Positions 1-8,952 of a stretch of 64,000 nucleotides of DNA are shown here, in pieces. Source of the DNA: Bacteroidia bacterium (lineage in GTDB: Bacteria > Bacteroidota > Bacteroidia > Cytophagales > Cyclobacteriaceae); NCBI GenBank assembly GCA_030426345.1, contig JAUHYU010000010.1, positions 1 through 64,000 on the forward strand, in the 5' to 3' direction. The stretch's first letter is position 1. Each line of letters begins with the position of its first letter. A model generated the notes under the pieces. It ran no database searches, was not told the origin of the DNA, and saw nothing but the letters and a program-made list of their open reading frames with translations. The translations under genes were made by a program, and so were the position numbers.

Positions 1-688
1 CCGCACCATGATTGACCGCATCGGGCAAATAGTTCATTGCCGTGGTGTTTTTAGCGCTATGATTACAACCAGTTACGCAATCGCCACAATTGATGCAGTG
101 GCCTTGTTCCACTCCCACGTGGTTTGTTTGTGTTTTGAAATTCACATTGATGTCAAGCATTTTGAAAGGAGCATTCAACGCTACTGCTGACTTGCGCATG
201 CCCTCTGTTTTGGCAAGTACCGGATATCCGTTTTGTCCTTCCGGGTAGGGAGTGGGCTTGAGCATTTTTCTCGCCTGTTCTATTCCTGCCTTGAGCGAAT
301 CCATGTCCTGTCGCAAGACTTTCGGCCATACGGGATCTTCAAATACCCTCTCCTCTGCTTCGATAGATACATTTGCATTAACTAGTGAGGTGCCTCCAAG
401 TCCGCAGCCTTTGAATACGCTAATGTCTTTACCAACTACAAATTCATATAGGCCGTTATCATCGCCGACGGTGGACTTTCCTGTGTTGATCTGCATTTCC
501 CCGGATGCATCCAACAGATCGGAGGGGAACTCCCCAGGGAGGAATTCCTTCCCTTTTTCCAGTAAGCATACTTTTTTGCCAACTCTCGACATTCTTGAAG
601 CTGCAATGCTACCACCGTAGCCTGAGCCGATCACGACTACATCATATTCATTGTGTAGCTCTGTTATGGGTTTGGATAGTCTGTTCAT
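1..688 (-). CDS. GMC-family oxidoreductase, cholesterol-oxidase-like (3' end outside window)
   Basis: The reading frame starts at the ATG complementary to 686-688 and runs off the window edge after 229 codons. Residues 21-27 read GSGYGGS, the FAD-binding glycine motif. They are followed by a GCGLGGTS segment near residues 94-101, typical of GMC flavoenzymes. Residues 198-208 read CINCGDCVTGC, the ferredoxin-like cysteine cluster found in the cholesterol oxidase/ChoD-like branch of the family. Members oxidise sterol or other lipid alcohols using FAD; the substrate here is inferred, not shown. The start codon overlaps the stop of the metallophosphoesterase gene (ATGA), so the two are probably translationally coupled as the last visible genes of the minus-strand operon starting near 7128. 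Confidence 0.85.
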   Translation of the reverse strand, partial: MNRLSKPITELHNEYDVVVIGSGYGGSIAASRMSRVGKKVCLLEKGKEFLPGEFPSDLLDASGEMQINTGKSTVGDDNGLYEFVVGKDISVFKGCGLGGTSLVNANVSIEAEERVFEDPVWPKVLRQDMDSLKAGIEQARKMLKPTPYPEGQNGYPVLAKTEGMRKSAVALNAPFKMLDINVNFKTQTNHVGVEQGHCINCGDCVTGCNHSAKNTTAMNYLPDAVNHGA

Positions 689-2406
689 GGGTTTTGAGGT
701 ATTATTATCAGTTTATTTTCTATTAGCTCATGCTCAATTTCATCCCCTGTAAATTTGGGCTTTTCAACTGTGCCAATATTTGTCCAATTGTTGACAACGT
801 TTTTTATGCCAATTGGATAAATAGTTAATTTATCTTTTGTTAGATGCATTCTAAGGAAGTTTTTATACCCTTCGTGACTGTAAGATGACGATGCCTCAGT
901 CGGGTGTGACTGGAAAACAAGGATACTGACCAACAGGTAAACTCCAAAAATAAACCCACTTGCCAATCCTCCAATTGCTATCATCTCTATAGAAAAAAGA
1001 GCTATTTGCCATAATCCATCAACTGGAAGTGAAAAGCCTTTTAAATTCCATACAGAAAAACACCAAATCCAGAAATACAAATTCCATAATTGGAAAATGC
1101 CGTGTCCGACGCCAGCGATGTTGTTCCATTTTTTCTTGCCATTAGCTGTATCTGTAAAAGCCCAAATGCCACCAAACAGAATCAGATTGAGGAACACTAC
1201 AGATGGGCTGTGTTTGATCAGGTTAAACAGGATGAGTAAATAATCGTCTATGTTGGAAAAGGAAATATCTAATTCGGAAATGGTTTCCATAAGTGATGTT
1301 TCGCCAAAGTGGATCGAATTACTTTGTAAAATCCATGCCGTGAACAAATGGAAAATACCGAGAAAAAGCCCCATACTCCAGTTGAAATACGGGAAGGCAA
1401 GATTGCGCCAAGAGAGGCCTTTGGACTCAGATTTTGACGGAAAAGCGGCTTTGAGCTTGGCCTCTGTTCCATGGTTAAATTGGATATTTTCTTTGAGAAT
1501 ATGGGTTGGATGCATGAATGCTCCACCACCGCCGGCAGTGATTAGGTGCGTGTTTTTATCTCCTTTATTCAGTGTTGTCTCATATCTGGAATAATGGTGT
1601 AGATCCCCGGTTAGAACTGCCGTGATGGAAAGTGATTTGTGTTTTACCCGAAGGACACGATCCATAAAAAAGCGTATGCGATCATCTGCTTCAAAATTTT
1701 CGGATAGAGAGCCATTGGTCCAGGAAGGTTCCGCAGTACATAATATCACTTTATCATCCTCACCTATGTGTTCTTCTGCAATTTTTCTGAAATAAGCCAT
1801 CTGCGGCTCGTCAATATCAGCTTTCAATTGGATGTCGATGCCGATCAACCAATAATCGTGCGGCAGTTTTATGGCAAAATAGCTTCGCTTTTGTAATGTG
1901 AGCCAATTGCCCAAGGCACGGTCCTGACAGAATAATCGAATGAAATTGGTGAGCCCGTCGTACCAATCATGGTTGCCGGGAATGGCAAACAATTTTGGTT
2001 TTACTTCTTTAGGTTCATCGTCTTCCCATGGAAATGCGGCATTATAAGGCCCCTGAAGTCGGTTTTGGTATTCTTTCTTTTCCGGTGTAGGATACACCTC
2101 GTCTCCACCCATAATGAGGATATCTCCCCTTTGTAAAGCCTCTCCATCAACTGAAATTTCATCCTTTGCCAGGAGATGTGCCATGGTGTAGGTCGAATTA
2201 AAACCATCCCCCAAGTCAGAAATATAATCGATCCAGATATCTTCACGGTCAGTGAAATCAAAAGGCTGTTCTTGGGCGGAAAATGCCTGTATTTCGCGCT
2301 TGTCTGTATAATTCCCAAAAACGGAGGATATCACCGTCTTCATGGCAGTAGCCATCAATTGCTTTACATCATACCACCCAACCATGGGCTTTCGCTCAAA
2401 CTGCAT
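685..2406 (-). CDS. Membrane-anchored metallophosphoesterase
   Basis: This 573-residue protein has calcineurin-type phosphoesterase motifs in order: DLGDG at 64-68, GGDEVYP at 100-106, GNHD at 144-147 and GDLHHY at 267-272. These residues normally bind two metal ions. The second half (about 350-500) holds several hydrophobic spans, so the enzyme is probably membrane-bound with the catalytic domain on one face. The substrate is unknown. It overlaps the patatin gene upstream by 11 bases and the GMC oxidoreductase downstream by 4 bases, so it belongs to the same operon. The last codons and the stop sit in a copy of the CAAAAnCCATGA word described in the findings. Confidence 0.85.
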   Translation of the reverse strand: MQFERKPMVGWYDVKQLMATAMKTVISSVFGNYTDKREIQAFSAQEQPFDFTDREDIWIDYISDLGDGFNSTYTMAHLLAKDEISVDGEALQRGDILIMGGDEVYPTPEKKEYQNRLQGPYNAAFPWEDDEPKEVKPKLFAIPGNHDWYDGLTNFIRLFCQDRALGNWLTLQKRSYFAIKLPHDYWLIGIDIQLKADIDEPQMAYFRKIAEEHIGEDDKVILCTAEPSWTNGSLSENFEADDRIRFFMDRVLRVKHKSLSITAVLTGDLHHYSRYETTLNKGDKNTHLITAGGGGAFMHPTHILKENIQFNHGTEAKLKAAFPSKSESKGLSWRNLAFPYFNWSMGLFLGIFHLFTAWILQSNSIHFGETSLMETISELDISFSNIDDYLLILFNLIKHSPSVVFLNLILFGGIWAFTDTANGKKKWNNIAGVGHGIFQLWNLYFWIWCFSVWNLKGFSLPVDGLWQIALFSIEMIAIGGLASGFIFGVYLLVSILVFQSHPTEASSSYSHEGYKNFLRMHLTKDKLTIYPIGIKNVVNNWTNIGTVEKPKFTGDEIEHELIENKLIIIPQNP

Positions 2407-3832
2407 AGGTTAATAGTTTTGTCGCCAATTTATATTTTAATGAAATTCTTCCCGAAGTGCCGTCCGGCTTTCTAGTATTATTAGGAAATAGGTTTTTGAT
2501 CCTTTGTCCGGCGCTTTGGTAGAGCACTCCGGAAATCATGGGTTTTGAAGGGTTTTTCGATACTTCAATTTGTACGGATTTAAACTCCAAACCAAGCATT
2601 AGGTCAATGGCAGAATTGAGCGAAAAAGTGGCCTTAAGTCCATAGATCTCCCCAGAATGAATGTAACTACACGTACATTCGAACATGTGTTTTCCATCTT
2701 TGTCAAATGTCTTTATTTCGTGGTTATAGCAGGAGATTTCAAACTCAAAATCTTCCATCTTAAAACTGGAATAGATATTAAGTCTAGTAATATTGTCAAG
2801 TTCTGAAAGTACAAAATATGAGTAAAACTGTGCATTTACTTTTTTCTCATCCTGCGATAAAGTCCCCGTGAATTCCGATCGGATATTCAAGCGGTTGCCC
2901 GGCGAACTCATTTTTGTGGCTTCCTTGTCAAAAGGAACGCCTTGCTCAGGCATGGATTTTAAGGCCTTTTTTGTGTGCGCATAACCCATATTGATGAGAG
3001 ACCGTGCATCAATTTTATTGAAAAAAAGATCCGGGTCTAAAGGGAGAGGAAGGGTTGGCTTGATTACAAATAATTTGATTGGCTTTTTCTGGCCATATGC
3101 TTCCTGACCGCTAGTGATCTTTTCATTTACCATAGCAATACGATCGTATTCTTCCAACAATCCACCATTAGCGCTCATCTCAATCATATGTACATACTGA
3201 TTTAGCGCACCAGGGAGATAAGTTTCTGTATTTCCGATGGCCCATACCAGCCAAAGTTCTTCAGCCCCGCGCTTTACAGCTTCTATCAAGTTGGCGTCTT
3301 TGATCCAAACCGCGTCCGAAAACCATTGCGTACCGATTTTAAGTCCAGGCATCATGATCGGGAGAGAAACTCCTGCAAGGAGATGGTCAGTTGTCGCAGA
3401 TTTATGATCGATGGATTCTACGGACTTATCAGAAAAATTACAAACGTTAAATGTAGTATCAGCTCCCTTGTGTGCGTTTATTTTTTGGATGTCGATGCCG
3501 AGTTCAGGGAAGATGACATCCCTAATGCTATCTGCATCAGCATATCCCATCATGTTCAATGGGTTTAGATAGCTTTTTAATGGTCTGTAAGAGATGAACT
3601 TCTTGATATTCAAAGTTCGCCATCGGGCGGCAATCTCGTAAGCATTTAGTCCTGATGCCAACATCCCTGCATTGAAAATTCCGCCTGATGTTCCATCTAT
3701 ATGATCAAACTTGAGTTGTTGTTCTTCAATGGCCATAAGCACGCCACCTTGATACGCGAGCCGCATGCCTCCGCCAGCCAGTATCAATGATCGCTTAGTC
3801 GATTGTTTAGTGTCGTTTTGGTCAGGTGGCAT
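2396..3832 (-). CDS. Patatin-like phospholipase
   Basis: This 478-residue protein has an oxyanion-hole glycine motif, GGGMR, at residues 20-24, the nucleophile elbow GTSGG at 47-51 (Ser49) and a DA pair at 173-174 that fits the second member of the Ser-Asp dyad. These are the hallmarks of patatin-type lipid acyl hydrolases. There is no signal peptide, so it is probably cytoplasmic or on the inner face of the membrane. The C-terminal 180 residues are not assigned; they are rich in beta-strand-like sequence. The start overlaps the end of the upstream small membrane gene by 11 bases. With the alpha/beta hydrolase and GMC enzyme in the operon, a role in releasing fatty acids from lipids or esters is a reasonable inference. 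Confidence 0.85.
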   Translation of the reverse strand: MPPDQNDTKQSTKRSLILAGGGMRLAYQGGVLMAIEEQQLKFDHIDGTSGGIFNAGMLASGLNAYEIAARWRTLNIKKFISYRPLKSYLNPLNMMGYADADSIRDVIFPELGIDIQKINAHKGADTTFNVCNFSDKSVESIDHKSATTDHLLAGVSLPIMMPGLKIGTQWFSDAVWIKDANLIEAVKRGAEELWLVWAIGNTETYLPGALNQYVHMIEMSANGGLLEEYDRIAMVNEKITSGQEAYGQKKPIKLFVIKPTLPLPLDPDLFFNKIDARSLINMGYAHTKKALKSMPEQGVPFDKEATKMSSPGNRLNIRSEFTGTLSQDEKKVNAQFYSYFVLSELDNITRLNIYSSFKMEDFEFEISCYNHEIKTFDKDGKHMFECTCSYIHSGEIYGLKATFSLNSAIDLMLGLEFKSVQIEVSKNPSKPMISGVLYQSAGQRIKNLFPNNTRKPDGTSGRISLKYKLATKLLTYAV

Positions 3833-4238
3833 TTTGAAGTCTTATTTTGCGTGTATAAAAGAATATGATAATCCATCCTAGCAATTCATAGAACATGAAA
3901 AATTGCGTGAGTGCATTTGGCGTGCCATCCACAAGCCAGGATACTATTCTGGCCAGAATCCCTGAACCCATGATGAAAAGAAACAGAATATTAAACGTTT
4001 TATCGCCAAATATTTTATTTACGAATAGAATAGCAAACAAACCAAACCCAAGCTCTAGCGCACGGAGAAAGCGGTATTGACTCAATAAATTAATACGAAC
4101 CTGATCATTGAGTGTATTTGGGTCGAAGCTAAACAACAGATCAAAATCAAAGTATGGATTAATAAAGGCTCCCCAAAAACCAGCAACAATCACCAGACCT
4201 ATGTAAGTATAAAAAAAGAAGAGACTAAGCCTCTGCAT
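3822..4238 (-). CDS. Small four-helix membrane protein, DUF4345-like
   Basis: This 138-residue protein has about four hydrophobic spans: residues 5-25, 58-75, 80-100 and 112-128. A conserved-looking segment, RFLRALELGFGLF, sits before the second span. The pattern resembles the DUF4345 family of small membrane proteins, but this rests on memory of the family and is not certain. It overlaps both neighbours (11 and 14 bases), showing tight operon structure. The function is unknown; membrane partners of the lipid enzymes encoded around it are the obvious guess. Confidence 0.7.
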   Translation of the reverse strand: MQRLSLFFFYTYIGLVIVAGFWGAFINPYFDFDLLFSFDPNTLNDQVRINLLSQYRFLRALELGFGLFAILFVNKIFGDKTFNILFLFIMGSGILARIVSWLVDGTPNALTQFFMFYELLGWIIIFFYTRKIRLQNAT

Positions 4239-4608
4239 CTTTTGTGATTTTTAAATAGTATAAAAAAATAGCTCCAGACACTAGGTCAAATATTGCCACG
4301 GCCATAGCCAATACCGAAAATACTCCCGTGAACACCCCAAGTGTCACTGCGGCAAAGGCACCAAGTTTTTGGAATGCACACCAAAGAATAGCAGGCCTTT
4401 GCGGCTGCGCACTGTAAATGGCATGTAGCATCAGACCGCCAAATAACGCCATGAACATACCAACAATCGCAAAGAAATGAGATGAAGTTACTGTGATTTC
4501 AGCTCCGATGATGCCAAGTACAAACCCGGGCATGATCATTTGTGAAAGGCCGGAAATAACTGTGGCAATGGAGATTAAGATGAGGATTAGGTGTATATAT
4601 TTTTTCAC
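4225..4608 (-). CDS. Small membrane protein of unknown function
   Basis: This 127-residue protein is almost entirely hydrophobic, with four predicted membrane spans (about 4-24, 42-62, 75-92 and 97-118) and a short charged C-terminus. It overlaps the next gene by 14 bases and follows the preceding one after 6 bases, so all three small membrane proteins of this operon are probably co-translated. No catalytic motif is visible. It may be distantly related to its neighbour at 3822-4238, since both share the four-helix layout and size. Confidence 0.7.
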   Translation of the reverse strand: MKKYIHLILILISIATVISGLSQMIMPGFVLGIIGAEITVTSSHFFAIVGMFMALFGGLMLHAIYSAQPQRPAILWCAFQKLGAFAAVTLGVFTGVFSVLAMAVAIFDLVSGAIFLYYLKITKDAEA

Positions 4609-4614
4609 GTTTTG

Positions 4615-5109
4615 CTATGTGGTTTGTGTTTGCGATTGTTTAATTTTTGCTTTTGCTATAAAAAAATACATCGTCACGCACCACATGACGGTAAGGATGA
4701 CCCATCTAAGGTCATTCAAAAACATCCACTCGTGAAGCAGCTCTTGCAATTTAGTTGGATCAGTTACTCCGGCAATAAACTGGTCGTTGACTTTTTCAAT
4801 AAACATTTGCTGGATGATCACGGGAATAAACAATCCGGGAATCCACAAGATCGGTACCCACTGCAACTTCTTTTTCCATTCTGATATAAGCATTACCACG
4901 ATAGCTATGGCCATGATGGGGATGGTAATGAAGAAGAATTTGGTCGCAGTAGTAGTCTGAGGAATGATCGCATCGTAATAATTGTCTATGTTCAAGGTCT
5001 CCGGATAGTGCGGAAACCAGAAGAAATGTAGGGACCAGAATAATCCCAAATACAGCGAAGCACAAAAAAAGATGTATGCGTTACTAAGGTCAATAAGTGT
5101 CTGTTTCAT
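4615..5109 (-). CDS. Four-helix membrane protein, DUF1772-like
   Basis: This 164-residue protein has hydrophobic spans near residues 10-30, 57-76, 84-102 and 134-154. The layout and the position of polar residues between spans 1 and 2 resemble DUF1772 (anthrone-oxygenase-like) membrane proteins, a weak assignment. A 109-base gap separates it from the decarboxylase-fold gene upstream, the only larger gap in this operon. That gap contains one copy of the dispersed word at 5193-5216. The role is unknown. Confidence 0.65.
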   Translation of the reverse strand: MKQTLIDLSNAYIFFCASLYLGLFWSLHFFWFPHYPETLNIDNYYDAIIPQTTTATKFFFITIPIMAIAIVVMLISEWKKKLQWVPILWIPGLFIPVIIQQMFIEKVNDQFIAGVTDPTKLQELLHEWMFLNDLRWVILTVMWCVTMYFFIAKAKIKQSQTQTT

Positions 5110-5192
5110 TTGTGTATAATTTTTTGAGTTACTGATATTGGGAGAGTTAATTATTTTCTAATGTATTCTCAACTTGCTCCTGCCAAACCGGT

Positions 5193-5216
5193 TTCATGGA
5201 TTTTTGAAGCTTTTTT
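5193..5216 (-). repeat. Dispersed word copy downstream of decarboxylase-fold gene
   Basis: On the minus strand this reads as AAAAAAGCTTC followed by AAAAATCCATGAA, a near-perfect copy of the GCATCAAAAATCCATGAA word. It lies 2 bases past the stop of the gene at 5219-6106. It has no inverted partner here, so it is not a hairpin terminator by itself. Confidence 0.6.
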
Positions 5217-5218
5217 AG

Positions 5219-6106
5219 TTAGATTTTATACTTCTCATAATCGGTCATCGAAGGAGGAGGTAGCCAGCTTTCATCAAGACCAAGGTCATAAATGCTTTCA
5301 AGCCCTTCCGGCATTTCTTTTGGAGGTTCGTCATATGTCATAAACCAGCAATCAAAATGATCGTCCAAAATACCATTTGCCTTGGGCATAAACATGGTGA
5401 AAAATGGATCAGGATTGATGTCGATGTCTCGTAAAAAGGAGACCTTTGGGTGGTCTCCTATGTAAAGGTTGGCTTTGGCTTTGCTGAAAAGGTTTACTCC
5501 GGCTTTTGTATTAAAATATATGTAAGAAGCCATGAGCATATTTCGGAATCGACAATAGTTTGCCGTGCCGATTTTTAATTTTATGGAAGGTGATTTTGGT
5601 CGATCAATTTCGATTCTGAAAGCAAATTGCCCATCTTTCTCGTAGTGGCTGCTTACTTGCTTGTCGGTAACCTCAAAAGCCAAATTGGCTTTGTGTTTGG
5701 GCATACCCCAGATTCCTTTACCCCCTTTTACGGATACTTCTGAGCTTACCGGAAGGTCAAGAATGTATTGTCCCGTGCCATAAGTTTTCATCATCATGGC
5801 ATTCAGGATTTTTGGGGCGGGCTTGCTGCCATGTGTGCAGCCAATCGCGATACTATATTCAATGTACTTGCCAATGCTAGTATCCCGATAGTCGATAACG
5901 GTGATCAAAAGTGCTGCTTTTCCATTGGGTAATTTGAGTGCATGGACTTCGTTGCCGGGAAGCAAGGCATTGGCTTTTTCCCAATCACAAGCGAACCCAG
6001 CCATCAATGCCGGAGAATTTCTTGCGCTCACGGGCATGACGTACGGAATATTATCTACTAGCGCATAACGTCCTCCATATCTCTTGACTCGTTTAGGTAT
6101 TGCCAT
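5219..6106 (-). CDS. Acetoacetate decarboxylase-fold protein
   Basis: This 295-residue protein resembles the acetoacetate decarboxylase (ADC) family. It has the N-terminal block with YVMPVSARNSPALMAGF, a central beta-rich region, and the segment GKGIWGMPKHKA near residues 129-140, which corresponds to the part of ADC that carries the Schiff-base lysine. Many family members outside clostridia are not acetoacetate decarboxylases, so the reaction is not certain. It starts 2 bases after the stop of the alpha/beta hydrolase, so both are surely co-transcribed. The pairing of ADC-fold proteins with GMC oxidoreductases and hydrolases suggests beta-keto acid or lipid metabolism. Confidence 0.8.
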   Translation of the reverse strand: MAIPKRVKRYGGRYALVDNIPYVMPVSARNSPALMAGFACDWEKANALLPGNEVHALKLPNGKAALLITVIDYRDTSIGKYIEYSIAIGCTHGSKPAPKILNAMMMKTYGTGQYILDLPVSSEVSVKGGKGIWGMPKHKANLAFEVTDKQVSSHYEKDGQFAFRIEIDRPKSPSIKLKIGTANYCRFRNMLMASYIYFNTKAGVNLFSKAKANLYIGDHPKVSFLRDIDINPDPFFTMFMPKANGILDDHFDCWFMTYDEPPKEMPEGLESIYDLGLDESWLPPPSMTDYEKYKI

Positions 6107-6108
6107 AG

Positions 6109-7128
6109 TTAGTTTTTATTTAGTTCAGTTAACATTATTGGAAATACATCTCGATGAGCATTTTTTCCCAAGAACACATCGAGATGACTATAATTGTCCA
6201 GAATATGAAGTTGGTGTATTCCAGGGTTTAGGTTGTCTAGGTATTTAAAAGTTTTTCGCTGACTATCTGGGTGGAAACATAGGTTTTGTTCTCCTCCAAA
6301 TAATATAAATCTGGCATCGGTCTTAGGCTCGCTCGTGACGTAACTTGAAGCATTAGAATTTAGTGGAACTAGCTCTGACTGATGAACGCATTTTTTGATA
6401 TGGTCAAAAAAAGATAGCGGAACCGCTGCAAATTCATGCTGTATCCAATCCATGGTTTTTTGATCCAAATTTTCCAACAACCAGAGTGCAGGCCATCCTG
6501 ATCCGTAAGTAAAACTGACAAACTTGCCGACTAAAGTATCTTTCTCCCAATGCGTTGTTGCGACCAAAAAACGAAGCATTTTAGCCTTGAAATCCGGGGC
6601 ATGCAGTCCCCACGCCGGGTTGAGGTATTCGTACATCATTTTGACGATCGGTACGTAATAGTTCAGTTTGAATTGAGAATAGCTAGAGACAACCGGATGC
6701 AGCGAAACAGCATTGCTGATAATCGTTTTCACCTCTGGCACCAATCCCAGGACTGCAGAAATCATGAAACTCGTACTTCCTTGACAATGAATGATGGCCT
6801 TTATTTCCTTAGAACCAGTGATTTCTACGATCTTTTTTACTGCTGCTGGATGGTCATTGACAGCAACTTGATCAAGATCCCAGTGGTTAGGTTTCAAGTC
6901 AATGCTGCCACGCCAGTTTTCTAACCACACATCGTAGCCTTCTTTGGCCAGTTGGGTAATAATATTGTCATCAGAAGGAGGGTTGAATATATTGGCTCGA
7001 ACTCCTGCTCCATGAACCAAGAGCACAGGACATTTAGTGGGTTCTACACCAACCAAATGTTTCAGATTGCAAATTAATCCATCGTACGCATCAAATTCAA
7101 TTGTTTCAAATTGATGGCTCATAGTCAA
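6109..7128 (-). CDS. Alpha/beta hydrolase with cysteine at the nucleophile position
   Basis: This 339-residue protein is the first gene of the minus-strand operon. HGAG at 39-42 forms the oxyanion region, and HCQG at 114-117 sits at the nucleophile elbow, where most hydrolases have Ser. Cys115 would therefore be the nucleophile, as in dienelactone hydrolase. A later HLDVFLG segment near the C-terminus supplies a candidate catalytic histidine, and FGGEQN may hold the acid. Similar hydrolases occur next to or fused with cholesterol-oxidase-like GMC enzymes, which agrees with the gene at 1-688. No signal peptide is visible. The promoter must lie in 7129-7596. Confidence 0.82.
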   Translation of the reverse strand: MTMSHQFETIEFDAYDGLICNLKHLVGVEPTKCPVLLVHGAGVRANIFNPPSDDNIITQLAKEGYDVWLENWRGSIDLKPNHWDLDQVAVNDHPAAVKKIVEITGSKEIKAIIHCQGSTSFMISAVLGLVPEVKTIISNAVSLHPVVSSYSQFKLNYYVPIVKMMYEYLNPAWGLHAPDFKAKMLRFLVATTHWEKDTLVGKFVSFTYGSGWPALWLLENLDQKTMDWIQHEFAAVPLSFFDHIKKCVHQSELVPLNSNASSYVTSEPKTDARFILFGGEQNLCFHPDSQRKTFKYLDNLNPGIHQLHILDNYSHLDVFLGKNAHRDVFPIMLTELNKN

Positions 7129-7596
7129 ATTGTGTGGTTATCTGTGTTATAAACAAGTAAAAAAACAAACTCGAATTTATTCCTTGTTTGTTGTGCGATA
7201 CCTGTAAAATGCTTTAAAGGTGAAATTTAATCACCTAAATACGATCATAGAAATATAGTGTTTTTTATAATAAATGTTAATAAAATAAGCAGAAAAGGTT
7301 AAAAAATACAAATGGTTTTTGAATTGTGTTAACTAGGATTTATCCATGAATTCATGGAAATTACTGCTGTTGTCAGGATTGAGAAGCCTTGATTTTATAC
7401 AAATTTATGGATGAATATATTTAGACTGAGTACAGAAACTATTTGGAACACATGATGATCTGGGAAATCAATTAAGTATTCAAGTTCATAAAAAGGGGTT
7501 GTATTTTATGATCAATGGATACTTAAACTATTGATTTTGTTTAATTTTAGTTTCAGTTTTTGTCATTTGTATTTCAGGACTCTATTTTTCTAAAAC
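7129..7596. promoter_or_regulatory. Divergent intergenic region with 16-bp palindrome
   Basis: This AT-rich region of 468 bases separates the minus-strand lipid operon from the plus-strand sulfatases, so it must hold both promoters. No convincing coding potential was seen. Positions 7343-7358 form a perfect 16-base palindrome, TCCATGAATTCATGGA, a plausible operator. Its half site matches the core of the dispersed CATGGATTTTTGATGC word. No reliable -7/-33 promoter pair could be chosen by eye. Confidence 0.5.
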
Positions 7597-8898
7597 ATGC
7601 GAAATCAGATTTTAATCCCTACTGTGTTGTTGCCATTCCTACTGTTCACAGGATGCGCCAAAAATGAAAAGCCAAACATTGTCATCTTTTTTACCGATGA
7701 TCAGGGCTATGCTGATGTTGGTTGCTATGGTGCCAAAGGGTTTGAAACGCCCAATATTGATAAATTGGCTATGGAGGGCATCCGGTTTACGGATTTTTAT
7801 GTGCCGGCCACGGTTTGCACGCCTTCCCGGGCAGGGCTGCTGACGGGCCGGTATCCCAAGCGCGCCAATTTGCACAAAGCCGTTCTTTTTCCATTTTCTG
7901 AAAATGGGCTTTCCCAAGAGGAATTTACCATGGCTGAAATGCTGAAAACGGTTGGCTATGCCACAGCATGCATTGGCAAGTGGCACCTTGGGCATCAGGA
8001 AAAATACATGCCCAACAACCATGGGTTTGACTACTATTTTGGCGTGCCATATTCCAACGACATGGACAATCACTATTATAAAAACCTTGATTTCCAGGCT
8101 CCTCCATTGCCGTTGTACCGAAATAGGGAATTGATTGAATCGGGGCCGGATCAGCGGTACCTCACGAAAAGATATACAGAAGAAGCGGTTGGTTTCATTG
8201 AGCGGGAAAAAGACAATCCATTTTTTCTGTATGTGCCGCACAATATGCCTCATGTGCCGCTGCACGCCTCAGAAACTTTTGAAGGGAAAAGCGATCAGGG
8301 AATCTATGGAGATGTGATCATGGAACTCGATTGGAGTGTTGGTGAGATTGTGAAAGCTTTGAAACAATCAGGAGTTTATGAAAACACTTTGTTTGTTTTC
8401 ACATCTGACAATGGGCCCCAGATCGGATCAGCCACACCACTGCGTGGTAAAAAAGCAACTACTTGGGAAGGTGGTCAGCGTGAACCAGCCATCCTTGTGT
8501 GGCCAAATAAAATTACTGCCGGGGTGGTTTGCACTGAAATGGTTACATCCATGGATTTGATGCCCACTTTTGCAAGTATTTCCGGGGCTATACTTCCAGA
8601 AGGCTTGGAAATGGATGGTTTGGACATTATGACTTTATTGGATAACCCGCAGGACTTTCATTTGCCGGAAAGGCCATTTTATTACTATGCGAGAAATGGA
8701 AAACCTGAGGCGGTTAGGTTTGGTAAATGGAAATTGCATATATCCAAAACCAGAGGTTGGAATGAGGGAGAACCATTTCCCGTTTCATTGTATAATTTGA
8801 AGGATGATATTTCCGAAACGAAAAATCTAGCAGAGAGTCATCCGGAAATTGTTCGAAAAATGAGTGCAATGATTGTAGATTTTGATGCATCTTTATAA
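7597..8898 (+). CDS. Type I sulfatase lipoprotein
   Basis: This 433-residue protein has a lipoprotein signal (LLFTGC, Cys20). It continues with the metal-binding DDQ at 34-36, the formylglycine motif CTPSR at 74-78, GKWHLG near 126, and SDNGP near 270 followed by RGKK. This is a full set of S1-family arylsulfatase motifs. Cys74 would be converted to formylglycine by a maturase not seen in this window. It is probably anchored in the envelope and removes sulfate esters from a polysaccharide. The second sulfatase begins 54 bases downstream, so the two are likely one operon. The exact S1 subfamily and substrate cannot be told from the sequence alone. Confidence 0.92.
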   Translation: MRNQILIPTVLLPFLLFTGCAKNEKPNIVIFFTDDQGYADVGCYGAKGFETPNIDKLAMEGIRFTDFYVPATVCTPSRAGLLTGRYPKRANLHKAVLFPFSENGLSQEEFTMAEMLKTVGYATACIGKWHLGHQEKYMPNNHGFDYYFGVPYSNDMDNHYYKNLDFQAPPLPLYRNRELIESGPDQRYLTKRYTEEAVGFIEREKDNPFFLYVPHNMPHVPLHASETFEGKSDQGIYGDVIMELDWSVGEIVKALKQSGVYENTLFVFTSDNGPQIGSATPLRGKKATTWEGGQREPAILVWPNKITAGVVCTEMVTSMDLMPTFASISGAILPEGLEMDGLDIMTLLDNPQDFHLPERPFYYYARNGKPEAVRFGKWKLHISKTRGWNEGEPFPVSLYNLKDDISETKNLAESHPEIVRKMSAMIVDFDASL

Positions 8899-8952
8899 TC
8901 ACAAAAATAAATGCGCCGCAACGTTAAGATTTCACCTTTTAAAAATACTGTC

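Noticed and set aside
7639-8265. 208-codon minus-strand frame opposite the first sulfatase
   Set aside because: The plus-strand sulfatase has all catalytic motifs; the antisense frame shows none.
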